Shown here in pieces: positions 45,211-62,489 of a stretch of 64,000 nt of DNA. The first letter of the stretch is position 1. Each line of letters begins with the position of its first letter. Source of the DNA: Pseudomonas sp. PIC25 (lineage in GTDB: Bacteria; Pseudomonadota; Gammaproteobacteria; Pseudomonadales; Pseudomonadaceae); the NCBI RefSeq assembly GCF_002286785.1, contig NZ_MUJY01000182.1, positions 1-64,000 of the forward strand. The letters run 5' to 3'. The notes under the pieces were generated by a model. That model worked only from the letters and a program-made list of their open reading frames with translations, was not told where the DNA came from and did no database searches. The position numbers and the translations under genes were made by a program.

Positions 45211-46104
45211 ATGACTGTGAGCCGCTGGGAAGGGCTGGATGAATTCGTCGCCGTGGCCGAGTGCGGCAGCTTCCTGCGCGCTGCCGAGCGGCTGCGGGTT
45301 TCCTCGTCCCATGTCAGCCGGCAGATCGCCCGCCTGGAAGAACGCCTGCAAGCGCGCCTGCTCTATCGCACCACGCGCAAGGTCTCGCTGACCGAAGCCG
45401 GCCACACCTTTTTCGCCCGCTGCCAGCGGCTGGTGGAGGAACGCGACGAAGCCTTTCTCGCCATCAGCGATCTGCACAGCGCCCCCACCGGCCTGTTGCG
45501 GATGACCGCGGCGGTGGCCTATGGAGAGCGCTTCATCGTGCCACTGGTGAATGAGTTCATGGCCGCGCACCCGCAGCTGCGGGTCGAAATCGAGTTGTCC
45601 AACCGCACCCTGGACCTCGTCCAGGAAGGTTACGACCTCGCCATCCGCCTGGGCCGGCTCAGCGATTCGCGCCTGGTGGCCACGCGCATCGCGCCCCGGG
45701 CCATGTACCTGTGTGCGGCGCCCAGCTATCTCGAGCGCTATGGTCGACCGCACACGCTCTCGGAACTGGCTCGGCACAACTGCCTGATCGGCACCGGCGA
45801 CACCTGGATGTTCCAGCAGGACGGCCGCGAACATCCTTTCAAGCCCAGCGGCAACTGGCGCTGCAACAGCGGCGAAGCCGTGCTGGATGCGGCGCTGCGG
45901 GGGTTCGGCCTGTGTCAGTTGCCGGACTACTATGTCCTCGAACCGTTGCGCCGGGGTGCGCTGGTCTCGCTGCTGGAGGCCAACCAACCACCGAACACGG
46001 CGGTCTGGGCCGTCTATCCACAGAAGCGCTACCCGCTGCCCAAGGTCCGCCTGTTGATCGAGGCGCTCAGGCAGGGCCTGGCGCAGCGCCCCGAATACGC
46101 CTGA
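45211..46104 (+). CDS. gfnR: LysR-family regulator of formaldehyde detoxification (GfnR-like)
   Basis: 297 aa: winged helix-turn-helix 1-60 (FLRAAERLRVSSSHVSRQIARLEERL) and an effector-binding domain 90-297. P. aeruginosa PA3630 in the same place is reported to control the adhC-fghA genes. ATG 45211 was preferred over an upstream ATG at 45169, since the latter would read into the operator. Confidence 0.85.
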   Translation: MTVSRWEGLDEFVAVAECGSFLRAAERLRVSSSHVSRQIARLEERLQARLLYRTTRKVSLTEAGHTFFARCQRLVEERDEAFLAISDLHSAPTGLLRMTAAVAYGERFIVPLVNEFMAAHPQLRVEIELSNRTLDLVQEGYDLAIRLGRLSDSRLVATRIAPRAMYLCAAPSYLERYGRPHTLSELARHNCLIGTGDTWMFQQDGREHPFKPSGNWRCNSGEAVLDAALRGFGLCQLPDYYVLEPLRRGALVSLLEANQPPNTAVWAVYPQKRYPLPKVRLLIEALRQGLAQRPEYA

Positions 46105-46219
46105 CTTCGCCGCTGCGCTGCTCTACCACGGGTCTTGCAAGGGGGAACCCGCTCCTGTTCGCCTCGTCGAAATTTCATGAGGCGCGATAGTCGACGCCCG
46201 CCAACAGGAGGACAACGCC

Positions 46220-46534
46220 ATGCAAGTGCTGGTGAACAGCGATAACCATATCGATGGCTCCGCGGAATTCGCCGACAGGGTCCAGGCTCATCTGACCAAC
46301 AAGCTGAAGCGTTTCGACGACCACCTGACCCGCATCGAAGTGCACTTCAACGACGAGAACAGCCAGAAAGGCGGCGCGACCGACAAGCGCTGCCAAATCG
46401 AAGCACACATCAAGGGACGCGATACGGTTTCCGTCACCCACCATGCCGAATCCCTGAACCTCGCCCTCGACGGCGCCACCGAGAAGCTCGGCTCCGCCCT
46501 CACCCGGGTAGTCGACAAATCCCGCAACCTCTGA
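46220..46534 (+). CDS. HPF/RaiA-family ribosome-associated protein
   Basis: 104 aa beta-alpha-beta-beta-beta-alpha fold beginning MQVLVNSDNHIDGSAEFADRV and with KLKRFDDHLTRIEVHF (about 29-44). This is short-type HPF/YfiA, inhibiting or hibernating 70S ribosomes. The main hpf of Pseudomonas is elsewhere (rpoN locus), so this would be a second copy. GGAGGACAACGCC precedes ATG. 55 nt upstream of the release-factor-like gene. Confidence 0.85.
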   Translation: MQVLVNSDNHIDGSAEFADRVQAHLTNKLKRFDDHLTRIEVHFNDENSQKGGATDKRCQIEAHIKGRDTVSVTHHAESLNLALDGATEKLGSALTRVVDKSRNL

Positions 46535-46589
46535 CGCCAAACATTCGCCGAAGGAAATCCCGACGACAACAGTTCACTGGAGGACCCGC

Positions 46590-47750
46590 ATGAACGCTCC
46601 CATCAATCGCGATCTGCTCATCCAGCTGCTGGCCGATCACCAGGCTCCGTGCCTGACGCTTTATCAACCGACCCACCGCGCCTTCCCGGATCGTCAACAG
46701 GACCCGATCCGCTTCCGCAATCTGGTCGAGGAACTGCAACGGTCCCTGGAGAAGACGCATTCCGAAGAGTCCATCGCCGCCCTGCTACAGCCGTTCCGTG
46801 AGTTGCAGGAGAACGAAGAGTTCTGGACCCACAACCTCGAAGGCCTGGCGGTGTTCGGCGGCCCTGACCTGTTCCGCGTGTTCCGCCTGCAACGCCGGGT
46901 GCCGGCCCTGGCCGTGGTCGCGCAGAGCTTCCACCTGAAGCCGCTGGTGCGTATCAACCAATCCGCCGAGCGCTATCAGGTGCTGTGCCTGGACCGTAAC
47001 AAGGTCCGCCTGTTCGAGGGCAGCCGCGATGCGTTGGACGAAGTGGAACTGGCAGACGCCGTCCCGCGCACGCTGGAAGACGCCCTGGGCACCGAGATGA
47101 CCGACAAGAACCAGAGCGGCCTGACCGAAGGTTTCAGCGGCCCCGGCGAACGCGGCCGCGCCATGCGCCATGGTCCCAGTGGCAAGCAGGACGACATCGA
47201 TATGGACCGCGACCGTTACTTCCTGGCTGTGGACAAGGCGATCACCGAGTGCCACTCGCGACCATCCGGGCTGCCGCTGATATTGGCCGCACTGCCGGAA
47301 TACAAAGGCCACTTCCACCGGATCAGCCATAACCCGTACCTGCTGCCCCACGGCATCGACCTCAACCCCGGCGCTTTGAATGTCGACCAGTTGCGCGAGC
47401 AGAGCTGGAAGGTCATGCAGCCGCAATTCCAGAAGCGGCTGGAGGGCTTCATCGAAGAATACGGAGAGTCCGTCGGACACGGGCTGGGCTCCGACGACCC
47501 GGTGGAAATCGGCCATGCCACCATCGAGAACCGGGTATCGATGCTGCTGGTGGAAGCCGACCGCCATCTGCCGGGCAGGCTCGACCCGGAAACCGGCGAC
47601 AGCCAGCCGGCCAAGTCGGAAGACCCGAATGTGGACGATCTGCTCGATGACCTGATGGAGTGCACCCTGAAGCATGGCGGCGAGGTGCTGGTGGTTCCGC
47701 CCGAGCGCATGCCGAGCAAGACGGGTGTGGCGGCTATCTACCGCTTCTGA
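46590..47750 (+). CDS. Bacterial archaeo-eukaryotic release factor-like protein (baeRF)
   Basis: 386 aa. The sequence CLDRNKVRLFEGSRDALDEVEL (about 131-152) and the C-terminal HGGEVLVVPPERMPSKTGVAAIYRF match the eRF1 C-terminal-like domain of baeRF family 3. The region DDIDMDRDRYFLAVDKAI lies in its centre. I see no GGQ motif, so peptide release like eRF1 is unlikely; the family is proposed to work in ribosome rescue or translation control. Adjacent to an HPF-like gene on the same strand, which strengthens the translation-stress role. Confidence 0.72.
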   Translation: MNAPINRDLLIQLLADHQAPCLTLYQPTHRAFPDRQQDPIRFRNLVEELQRSLEKTHSEESIAALLQPFRELQENEEFWTHNLEGLAVFGGPDLFRVFRLQRRVPALAVVAQSFHLKPLVRINQSAERYQVLCLDRNKVRLFEGSRDALDEVELADAVPRTLEDALGTEMTDKNQSGLTEGFSGPGERGRAMRHGPSGKQDDIDMDRDRYFLAVDKAITECHSRPSGLPLILAALPEYKGHFHRISHNPYLLPHGIDLNPGALNVDQLREQSWKVMQPQFQKRLEGFIEEYGESVGHGLGSDDPVEIGHATIENRVSMLLVEADRHLPGRLDPETGDSQPAKSEDPNVDDLLDDLMECTLKHGGEVLVVPPERMPSKTGVAAIYRF

Positions 47751-47764
47751 GTGCGGACGGGCGC

Positions 47765-48472
47765 TCAGTCCCGGCCCTGGTCATGCCAGCGCTGCGCCAG
47801 CCACTGCAGATCTTCGGGCCGGGTGACCTTGAGGTTATCGGAGCGCCCTTCCACCAGGCGCGGTGACTGGCCTGCCCACTCCATGGCGGACGCCTCGTCG
47901 GTGACCGTCGCCCCGGCGGCGAGTGCTCCGGCGAGCGCCGCACGTAGCGGCCCGAGGCGGAACATCTGTGGCGTGTAAGCCTGCCAGATCAGGCTGCGGT
48001 CGACGGTTTCCACCACCCGACCGTCCGCTCCCACCCGCTTGAGGGTGTCCCGCGCGGGCACGGCGAGCAGGCCGCCCACCGGATCGTCGGCCAATTCATC
48101 CAGCAGGCGGTCGAGGTCGGACCGCGCAAGGTTGGGGCGAGCGGCGTCGTGCACCAGTACCCAGTCGTCCGCCGCCACTCCCAGCGCTTCGAGGTACAGC
48201 AAGGCATTGAGCACGGAGTCGGCGCGTTCGCGGCCGCCGGCGGCGCGTTGGATGCGCGAATCCTTCGAGCAGGCCAGGTCGGGCCAGTACGGATCGTCCG
48301 TCGCCAGGCTGACCACCAGCCCCTGGAGCCCGGGGTGGTCGAGCAGGCAATACAGGCTGTGTTCGAGAATCGTGCGGCCAGCCAGTTGCAGGTATTGTTT
48401 GGGACGGTCGGCACGCATCCGGCTACCGATTCCGGCGGCCGGGACCACGGCCCAGAAAGGAAATGTCTTCAT
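47765..48472 (-). CDS. ispD: IspD, MEP cytidylyltransferase
   Basis: 235 aa with VPAAGIGSRMRADRPKQYL (about 10-28) CTP-binding loop and VHDAARPN. Third step of isoprenoid synthesis. Overlaps ftsB by ATGA and converges on the baeRF gene. Confidence 0.95.
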   Translation of the reverse strand: MKTFPFWAVVPAAGIGSRMRADRPKQYLQLAGRTILEHSLYCLLDHPGLQGLVVSLATDDPYWPDLACSKDSRIQRAAGGRERADSVLNALLYLEALGVAADDWVLVHDAARPNLARSDLDRLLDELADDPVGGLLAVPARDTLKRVGADGRVVETVDRSLIWQAYTPQMFRLGPLRAALAGALAAGATVTDEASAMEWAGQSPRLVEGRSDNLKVTRPEDLQWLAQRWHDQGRD

Positions 48473-48750
48473 TCGGCCAACTGGTAGAGGGTTTCGCCTT
48501 CCTTGACCATGCCCAGTTCGTGGCGGGCACGCTCTTCTACGGTTTCCATGCCCTTCTTCAGCTCCAGCACTTCCGCTTCGAGAATGCGGTTACGCTCGAT
48601 CAGCCGCTCGTTCTCGCCCTTCTGCTCGGCGATCTGCCGCTTCAGCTCGGTCACCTGGGCCAGGCTGCCGTCGCCGACCCAGAGGCGATATTGCAGACCC
48701 GCCAGGATCAGCACCAGCACGACGAACAACCAGTAAGGGGCTTTGGGCAT
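48469..48750 (-). CDS. ftsB: FtsB division protein
   Basis: 93 aa: TM about 5-22 (YWLFVVLVLILAGLQYRLWVG), then a leucine-zipper coiled coil about 30-70. Component of the FtsQLB complex. Start ATG 48750 (MPKAPYW) is chosen by family length; an in-frame ATG 48768 would add six residues. Confidence 0.92.
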   Translation of the reverse strand: MPKAPYWLFVVLVLILAGLQYRLWVGDGSLAQVTELKRQIAEQKGENERLIERNRILEAEVLELKKGMETVEERARHELGMVKEGETLYQLAE

Positions 48751-48771
48751 CGAAACGAATCTATCCATATG

Positions 48772-48799
48772 AAAAGGGGCAGCCAGTGCTGCCCCTTTT
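48772..48799 (-). terminator. Long hairpin between eno and ftsB
   Basis: Perfect 12-bp stem AAAAGGGGCAGC-(4 nt)-GCTGCCCCTTTT. On the minus strand it follows eno and ends in TTTT, so it would end or attenuate the eno transcript just before ftsB. Confidence 0.75.
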
Positions 48800-48889
48800 A
48801 CCATTTATCGACCGCTCGCTGAAAACGTTGCGAGCGAAGACCAGGCAGGCCGAGAGTGATCCAGCACGGCCTGGCCGGGTACAGCGGTA

Positions 48890-50290
<1,401 letters not shown>

Positions 50291-50332
50291 TCAGAATGTG
50301 TCCGTGCGGCACTTTAACGGATCGTGAGCCGT

Positions 50333-52836
<2,504 letters not shown>

Positions 52837-52964
52837 TCAGCGCCGCCGGGGAAAGCGAAGGAGCGATTGCGCACGAGGCGGCAATAGCAAACTCCCACGG
52901 GCACCCGAAGGGTATCCGCAGAAGCTGTAGTAAGACGGGAGCGTAGTCTACTCGAAAGGGTGCC

Positions 52965-54281
52965 TCAGCTCAAACCATGATCATCCGACGGCGGTTCCCA
53001 GACCAACCGCCAAGACGTGTCGGCAGGCCCGTCCAGGCCCGGAAGATTGGCCACGGCGAGCAACTCGTCGCCTCGATAGAGGAGCGGCAAACGGCCGCGG
53101 ATGAAGACCGGCACGCCTCGCTCATTCAGCAGCCGCTTGAGGTCGCGATGCCCTCGCCCCGGCAATGCGAGGACTTCTCCGCCCTGGCGGTAGCGAACCC
53201 GTAGCGATCCGGACGGCACCTGGCCCTCCAGAAGCAGACGGCCGTTGCCCGGCAGCCGCAGGGGAGCGGACGGGTCATGCCATTCCTGAGCAGGAGGGGC
53301 CGGCCGAAGCCAGTCACCGGTGAGCCACCACAACCGTCCGTCGGATCGCCGCAGCTCGCCACCCGCCAGCCTCCAGATCGGCCCGGCGTCCACAGAAGCC
53401 CGCAGCAAATCGACCCAGCCCGCCCAGTGATCGCTGTCCGGCAATGGAGTCAACGGCGCCAGCCAATGACGCATCGCATTGCGCTGACGGGCCGGCGACA
53501 GACTAACCAGCGGCGCCAGTGCCAGGGAGGGCAACGGCAACCAGGGAAAGGGAGCCGGGTCCTGCCGGGCCGCCGCCAGGTCCTGCCGGGCCAGGTCATC
53601 CAACAGCTCCTGAGCCTCGCGTAGATGTACAGCACTGCGGGCCAGATTGTTCTGTGCCTGCGGCCAGCGAGCGGCCAGCAGCGGCATGACCCGATTGCGC
53701 AGATAGTTGCGCGCCATGCGGTCATCTTGATTGGAGGGGTCCTCGACCCAGTTCAGCCCTTCTGCTTGTGCATAAGCCTCCAGCTCGCGCCGTGACACAT
53801 CCAGCAGCGGACGCACCAGCCATCCCCGCCCCAGCCGACGACTCGATGGCATACCGGCCAGCCCACGCACACCGGCGCCACGCAAAAGACGGAACAGCAA
53901 GGTTTCCGCCTGATCGTCGCGGTGTTGGGCGGTCAATAGCACGTCCCCCGCCCCCAGCTCGGCGGCCAGTGCGGCGTAACGCGCCTCACGTGCCGCCCGC
54001 TCCAGGCTGGCGCCCGACGCCACCTGCACATGACGAACCTGCAGTGGAATGCCCAACGCGGCGCAAACCTGCCGGCAGTGTTCCGGCCAAGCGTCGGCGA
54101 CAGGCTGCAGGCCATGATGAATATGGATGGCGGAGAGCGGTGGCAGCGCCTCTCGGTTGGAAAGGCGTGCCAATAGATGCAGTAGAACGCTGGAGTCGAG
54201 ACCGCCGGACAGGGCGATGTGCCAGGCGGGCGCCTCGCGCCAGGGCTCAAGGCAGGTAAACAGGCGGTCTTCGAGGGTCAT
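52965..54281 (-). CDS. tilS: TilS, tRNA-Ile lysidine synthetase
   Basis: 438 aa with PP-loop SGGLDSSVLLHLLARL (about 25-40) and the C-terminal TilS domains. Start ATG 54281 (MTLEDRLFTCLEPW). Modifies the AUA-reading tRNA. Confidence 0.93.
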   Translation of the reverse strand: MTLEDRLFTCLEPWREAPAWHIALSGGLDSSVLLHLLARLSNREALPPLSAIHIHHGLQPVADAWPEHCRQVCAALGIPLQVRHVQVASGASLERAAREARYAALAAELGAGDVLLTAQHRDDQAETLLFRLLRGAGVRGLAGMPSSRRLGRGWLVRPLLDVSRRELEAYAQAEGLNWVEDPSNQDDRMARNYLRNRVMPLLAARWPQAQNNLARSAVHLREAQELLDDLARQDLAAARQDPAPFPWLPLPSLALAPLVSLSPARQRNAMRHWLAPLTPLPDSDHWAGWVDLLRASVDAGPIWRLAGGELRRSDGRLWWLTGDWLRPAPPAQEWHDPSAPLRLPGNGRLLLEGQVPSGSLRVRYRQGGEVLALPGRGHRDLKRLLNERGVPVFIRGRLPLLYRGDELLAVANLPGLDGPADTSWRLVWEPPSDDHGLS

Positions 54282-54284
54282 AAG

Positions 54285-54375
54285 GAAGCTGCAAGCTTCA
54301 AGCGGCAAGCCTCAAGCTTAAAGCTAAACCTCAGCTTCTGGCTTGCAGCTTATTATGGCTTGCGGCTTGTCGCTG
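54285..54375. repeat. AAGCTGCAAGC-family intergenic repeat, copy 3
   Basis: GAAGCTGCAAGCTTCAAGC, CAAGCCTCAAGCTTAAAGC, then the inverse CTTGCAGCTTATTATGGCTTGCGGCTTG. The element fills the tilS-accA spacer and would form a large stem in RNA. Confidence 0.65.
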
Positions 54376-54381
54376 TGGCCG

Positions 54382-55332
54382 TCAGGCCACCCCGTAGCTC
54401 ATCAGGCGATCATAACGACGGGCCAGCAGCTCATCGGTGCCCAGCTTGCGCAGTTTGTCCAACTGGGCGGTCAGCTCCTGGCGGATGCTTTCCGATGCGC
54501 TGGCCGGATCGCGATGGGCACCGCCCAGCGGCTCGGGGATCACCTTGTCGACGATGCCCAGACCTTTCAGGCGCTCGGCGGTGATACCCATGGCTTCGGC
54601 GGCTTCCGGCGCCTTCTCGGCGGTTTTCCACAGGATGGAGGCGCAACCTTCCGGCGAGATCACCGAATAGGTGGAGTACTGCAGCATGTTCAACTGGTCG
54701 CAGACACCGATGGCCAATGCACCGCCGGAACCGCCTTCGCCAATCACGGTGGCGATGATCGGAGTCTTCAGGCGCGCCATCACACGCAGGTTCCAGGCGA
54801 TGGCCTCGCTCTGGCCGCGCTCTTCCGCATCGATGCCCGGATAGGCGCCGGGGGTGTCAATGAAGGTGAGGATTGGCATCTTGAAGCGCTCGGCCATTTC
54901 CATCAGGCGGCAGGCCTTGCGGTAACCCTCAGGACGCGGCATGCCGAAGTTGCGGCGGACCTTCTCGCGGACATCACGGCCTTTCTGATGACCGATGACC
55001 ATGACCGGCTGCCCGTTCAGACGCGCGGTCCCGCCGACGATGGCGGCATCGTCGGAAAAATGCCGATCGCCGTGCAGTTCTTCGAACTCGGTGAAGATGT
55101 GCTCGATGTAGTCGAGGGTATAGGGGCGCTTCGGATGGCGCGCCATCTGGGCGATCTGCCAGCTGGTCAGGTTGCCGAAGATGCTTTCGGTCAGAGACTT
55201 GCTCTTCTCCTGCAAGCGGGCAATCTCGTCGCTGATGTTCAGCGCATTGTCGTTGCCGACCAGGCGCAACTCTTCGATCTTGGCTTGCAGGTCGGCGATC
55301 GGCTGTTCGAAGTCCAGAAAATTCGGGTTCAT
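54382..55332 (-). CDS. accA: AccA, acetyl-CoA carboxylase carboxyltransferase alpha
   Basis: 316 aa, the family length, with [12 protein letters not shown] (about 202-213) oxyanion region and [10 protein letters not shown]. Start ATG 55332 ([16 protein letters not shown]); further ATGs upstream (55341, 55359) are less likely. Follows dnaE by 127 nt. Confidence 0.96.
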   Translation of the reverse strand: MNPNFLDFEQPIADLQAKIEELRLVGNDNALNISDEIARLQEKSKSLTESIFGNLTSWQIAQMARHPKRPYTLDYIEHIFTEFEELHGDRHFSDDAAIVGGTARLNGQPVMVIGHQKGRDVREKVRRNFGMPRPEGYRKACRLMEMAERFKMPILTFIDTPGAYPGIDAEERGQSEAIAWNLRVMARLKTPIIATVIGEGGSGGALAIGVCDQLNMLQYSTYSVISPEGCASILWKTAEKAPEAAEAMGITAERLKGLGIVDKVIPEPLGGAHRDPASASESIRQELTAQLDKLRKLGTDELLARRYDRLMSYGVA

Positions 55333-55459
55333 AGGCATCCGTCTTGCGTCGACGGCCAAGTGGCCGGGCGGCTGTTTCCATTTGCGCCTTACCTTACGGG
55401 AGAGGCGCGTTCAGGTCGAACAAAAATATGCTGGGCGAAGTCCTGTCTCGGACTGGTCG

Positions 55460-58981
<3,522 letters not shown>

Positions 58982-59002
58982 GGTGATCCTTTTCAGCAAC
59001 AC

Positions 59003-59033
59003 GAAAACGACAAGGCCCGGATTGTACCGGGCC
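59003..59033 (-). terminator. Possible terminator between agcS-like gene and dnaE
   Basis: Stem GGCCCGG / CCGGGCC (59014-59020, 59027-59033). On the minus strand it is followed by TTGTCGTTTTCG. Confidence 0.5.
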
Positions 59034-59083
59034 CCGTCTGAAAGCTACAGGCTACTCGGCGGCAAGGCCGACCGGCCGGACAG

Positions 59084-60502
59084 TCAACGGCGATCGTCCC
59101 AGATACCGGGCTCCAGCTTGCTCTGCAGTTCCGGGAACTGGCTGGCATCGAACGTCGGCAGCTTGCCGGCCTGGCGCTGCCGGTTGTAATCGCGCGCCAG
59201 CTTGATCGCCAGGTCCGACAGCAACAGGATCGCCACCAGGTTGGTGATTGCCATCAGGCCCATGGAGACGTCCGCCAGGTTCCACACGAACGGCAGCGAG
59301 GCCAGCGCCCCGAACATCACCATGGCCAGGACGATCAGGCGGAAGACCACCAGCCCCGCCGCATGGTTGTGTTCGAGGAAAACCAGGCAGTTCTCGGCAT
59401 AGAAGTAGTTGGCGACGATCGAGGTGAAGGCGAAGAACAGGATTACCACGGACAGGAAGTACTTCGCCCAGCTACCCACCTCGCTGCTCAGCGCCTGCTG
59501 TACCAGCATGATGCCCTGGGCATCGCCGCTCGGTACGCCGGCGAGCAAAATGATCGCGGCGGACGCCGTGCAGATGAGCAGTGTATCGATGACCACGCCA
59601 GCCATCTGGACATAGCCCTGGGAGGCCGGATGCGGCGGATATGGGGTGGCGGAAGCGGCGGCGTTCGGCGCGGACCCCATACCGGCTTCGTTGGAGAACA
59701 GCCCGCGCTTGAAACCGTTCATGATGGCCGCGCCGATACCGCCGGCCGCCGCCTCGTGCAGGCCGAAGGCACTCTTGAAGATAAGGGCCAACACCGCGGG
59801 AATCTCGCTCAGGTTCATCACGATGACGGCAATCGCCACCAGCAGGTAGGCGGCGGCCATGAACGGAACCGCCAGTTCGGAGAACCGGGCGATCGAGCGC
59901 AGCCCGCCGAAGATGATCAGCGCGGTCAGCACCACCACGCCCACGCCGCTCATCCACGGCTTGATGCCGAAGGCCCCGGCCATGGCACCGCTGATGGTAT
60001 TCGCCTGGACCGAATTGAACACGAAGCCGAAGGCGATGATCAGGAAGATCGAGAACAGCACACCCATCCAACGCGCGTTCAAGCCCTTTTCCATGTAATA
60101 GGCCGGACCTCCGCGGTACTGGCCCTCGGCATCGCGGGTCTTGAACAGCTGGGCGAGGGTTGCCTCGACAAAGCCTGTTGCCATGCCCACCAGGGCAATC
60201 ATCCACATCCAGAAGATAGCGCCCGGCCCACCGAGCGTGATGGCTACGGCGACGCCAGCGACGTTACCGGTCCCGACGCGCGCGGCCAGGGAGGTACAAA
60301 GCGCCTGAAAGGAAGAAATACCGGCGTCGTCGCTGCTGCGGCTGCCCTTGAGCACCGTGAAGATGTGGCCGAAGTGACGGAACTGGATCAGCCCCAGCCG
60401 CGCGGTGAAGTACAAGCCGCAGCCTACCAGCAGCCAGATCAGCACCTTGCCCCAGATGAGGCTATTGAGAACGTCCACGACCTGATTGGCGATTTCTTGC
60501 AT
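59084..60502 (-). CDS. Sodium:alanine/glycine symporter (AGCS family)
   Basis: 472 aa with about eleven membrane segments and the AGCS signatures GTGNVAGVAVAITLGGPGAIFWMW (about 77-100) and LFSNEAGMGSAPNAAASA (about 271-288). Imports alanine or glycine with sodium. Same place as PA3641 of P. aeruginosa. A 166-bp space to rnhB shows only a short hairpin. Confidence 0.92.
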   Translation of the reverse strand: MQEIANQVVDVLNSLIWGKVLIWLLVGCGLYFTARLGLIQFRHFGHIFTVLKGSRSSDDAGISSFQALCTSLAARVGTGNVAGVAVAITLGGPGAIFWMWMIALVGMATGFVEATLAQLFKTRDAEGQYRGGPAYYMEKGLNARWMGVLFSIFLIIAFGFVFNSVQANTISGAMAGAFGIKPWMSGVGVVVLTALIIFGGLRSIARFSELAVPFMAAAYLLVAIAVIVMNLSEIPAVLALIFKSAFGLHEAAAGGIGAAIMNGFKRGLFSNEAGMGSAPNAAASATPYPPHPASQGYVQMAGVVIDTLLICTASAAIILLAGVPSGDAQGIMLVQQALSSEVGSWAKYFLSVVILFFAFTSIVANYFYAENCLVFLEHNHAAGLVVFRLIVLAMVMFGALASLPFVWNLADVSMGLMAITNLVAILLLSDLAIKLARDYNRQRQAGKLPTFDASQFPELQSKLEPGIWDDRR

Positions 60503-60668
60503 GAATGACTCCCTGCCGCTTATGGCGACTTTGTTGTCGTTAGGCCTTGGGATAAAGACCGATATGACCGCACGCCTGCGGTTCGCAGACGCCCGTCGTG
60601 ATCGAAGCCAGCCGAGGCTGGCAGAAGGGGCGGCACTTTCCCCTATCGGGGTAGGGAAAGGCTTACGG

Positions 60669-61310
60669 TCAAACGACCAAAGCGTTCGCCGATGCGACAG
60701 CGGTGGGTGTTTCCAGTACTTCCAGCAAGGCCTTCACAGGTGCGAAGGAACGCCGATGGATGGGCGTCGGCCCCAGACGCTGCAAGGCTCCCAGGTGCTC
60801 CGGCGTAGGGTAGCCTTTATGACCAGCCATGCCGTAGCCGGGATAGATGAGGTCCAGGGCAACCATCTCGCGATCGCGGCTGACCTTGGCCAGGATGGAA
60901 GCGGCGGCGATCGCCGGCACCTGTGCGTCGCCCTGCACCACCGGAGCCGAGGGCACCGAGAGCTTGGGGCAACGGTTGCCATCGATCAGTGCCAGTTTCG
61001 GCACAACACTCAGGCCTTCCACCGCCCGTTGCATGGCCAGCATGGTGGCGTGAAGGATGTTCAGGCTGTCGATTTCTTCCACCTCGGCCCGGGCGATGCA
61101 CCAGGCTAGGGCTTTCTCGCAGATTTCGTCGTACAGAGCCTCTCGCCGGGCCTCGGTGAGTTTCTTCGAATCGTTGAGTCCCTGGATGGGACGGCTCGGG
61201 TCGAGAATCACCGCAGCGGTCACCACAGGCCCGCAGAGCGGCCCTCGGCCGACTTCGTCGACCCCGGCGACCAGAGCTTCGACCAGATTGAAATCCAGAC
61301 CCAGTTGCAT
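60669..61310 (-). CDS. rnhB: RNase HII
   Basis: 213 aa with [15 protein letters not shown] (Asp/Glu of the metal site, about 16-30) and later ILAKVSRD. Removes ribonucleotides and RNA primers. 12 nt after lpxB. Confidence 0.95.
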   Translation of the reverse strand: MQLGLDFNLVEALVAGVDEVGRGPLCGPVVTAAVILDPSRPIQGLNDSKKLTEARREALYDEICEKALAWCIARAEVEEIDSLNILHATMLAMQRAVEGLSVVPKLALIDGNRCPKLSVPSAPVVQGDAQVPAIAAASILAKVSRDREMVALDLIYPGYGMAGHKGYPTPEHLGALQRLGPTPIHRRSFAPVKALLEVLETPTAVASANALVV

Positions 61311-61322
61311 CCGTTCGCTCCG

Positions 61323-62486
61323 TCAGTTCAGGGCTTGCCGCCAAGGCACGGCCGATTCGGGCAGCGCCAGCTTGAGCACCGCCTCCGCCGCCTGGCTCGA
61401 GGCATCGCGGCGCAGGGCGCGATGAATCACGTCGAACCCTTCGGTCTGCGCCTGGCCACCATCGATCAAAGGCACCAATGCCCGGGCCAATGCCTCCGGC
61501 GTGGCGGCATCCTGCAGCAACTCGGGCACCAGGGGACGCTCGGCGAGCAGGTTCGGCAGCGACACATAGGGGCTTTTCACCAGTCGCCTGAGAATACGAT
61601 ACGTCATCGGCGCGACCTTGTACGCCACCGCCATGGGCCGTTTGTACAGCAAAGCCTCCAAGGTAGCGGTACCGGACGCGATGAGGACCGCATCGCAGGC
61701 TGCCAGGGCATCATGCGAGCGGCCGTCGAGCAGGCTGAGAGGCAAGTCGCGGCCAGCCAGCATCTGTTCCAACTGGATGCGGCGCTCGGGGCTGGCGCAG
61801 GGCAGGACGAAGCGTACGCCGGGCCGCAATGCACGCAGTCGTTCGGCCGCATCGAGGAACAGCTCCCCCAGACGCGCCACTTCACCGCCCCGGCTACCGG
61901 GCAGCAAGGCGATCACCGGCTGGTCCAGGGGCAAATCCAATTCGCGACGAACCGCCATCCGGTCGGCCTGCATGGGAATGCTGTCGGCCAACGGATGTCC
62001 GACGAAACGCACAGGCACCTGGTGTGCATCGTAGAACTGTGCCTCGAAGGGAAACAGCGTCAGCATCAGGTCGCAGGCTTCGCGGATTTTCAGCACGCGC
62101 TTCTGTCGCCAGGCCCAGACGGAGGGACTGACGTAATGCACGGTCTTGATGCCGGCACGGCGCAGTTTCAGCTCGACGCCCAGGTTGAAATCTGGCGCGT
62201 CGATGCCGATAAATACGTCCGGCTTGGCGGCGATCAATGTTTCTATCAGACGTTTGCGACGAGACAGTAGCTCGGGCAGGCGGCCGAGCACTTCGACCAG
62301 GCCCATCACCGACAGGCGCTCCATCGGAAAGTAGGGAGTCAACCCCTCGGCCTGCATGCGCGGCCCACCAACGCCGATGAATTCGATGTCACCATGGCGC
62401 GCCTTGAGCGCCTGCATCAAGCCGGAACCGAGGATGTCGCCGGAAGCTTCACCAGCCACCAACGCGATACGCAAGCGAGGCGTCAT
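61323..62486 (-). CDS. lpxB: LpxB, lipid A disaccharide synthase
   Basis: 387 aa GT-B fold beginning [24 protein letters not shown] biosynthesis. 3 nt after lpxA. Confidence 0.96.
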   Translation of the reverse strand: MTPRLRIALVAGEASGDILGSGLMQALKARHGDIEFIGVGGPRMQAEGLTPYFPMERLSVMGLVEVLGRLPELLSRRKRLIETLIAAKPDVFIGIDAPDFNLGVELKLRRAGIKTVHYVSPSVWAWRQKRVLKIREACDLMLTLFPFEAQFYDAHQVPVRFVGHPLADSIPMQADRMAVRRELDLPLDQPVIALLPGSRGGEVARLGELFLDAAERLRALRPGVRFVLPCASPERRIQLEQMLAGRDLPLSLLDGRSHDALAACDAVLIASGTATLEALLYKRPMAVAYKVAPMTYRILRRLVKSPYVSLPNLLAERPLVPELLQDAATPEALARALVPLIDGGQAQTEGFDVIHRALRRDASSQAAEAVLKLALPESAVPWRQALN

Positions 62487-62489
62487 GGC

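Noticed and set aside
60636-60661. Possible rnhB terminator (CTTTCCCCTATCGGGG...)
   Set aside because: Hairpin present, but no T-run on the minus strand; left as an unassigned short dyad.
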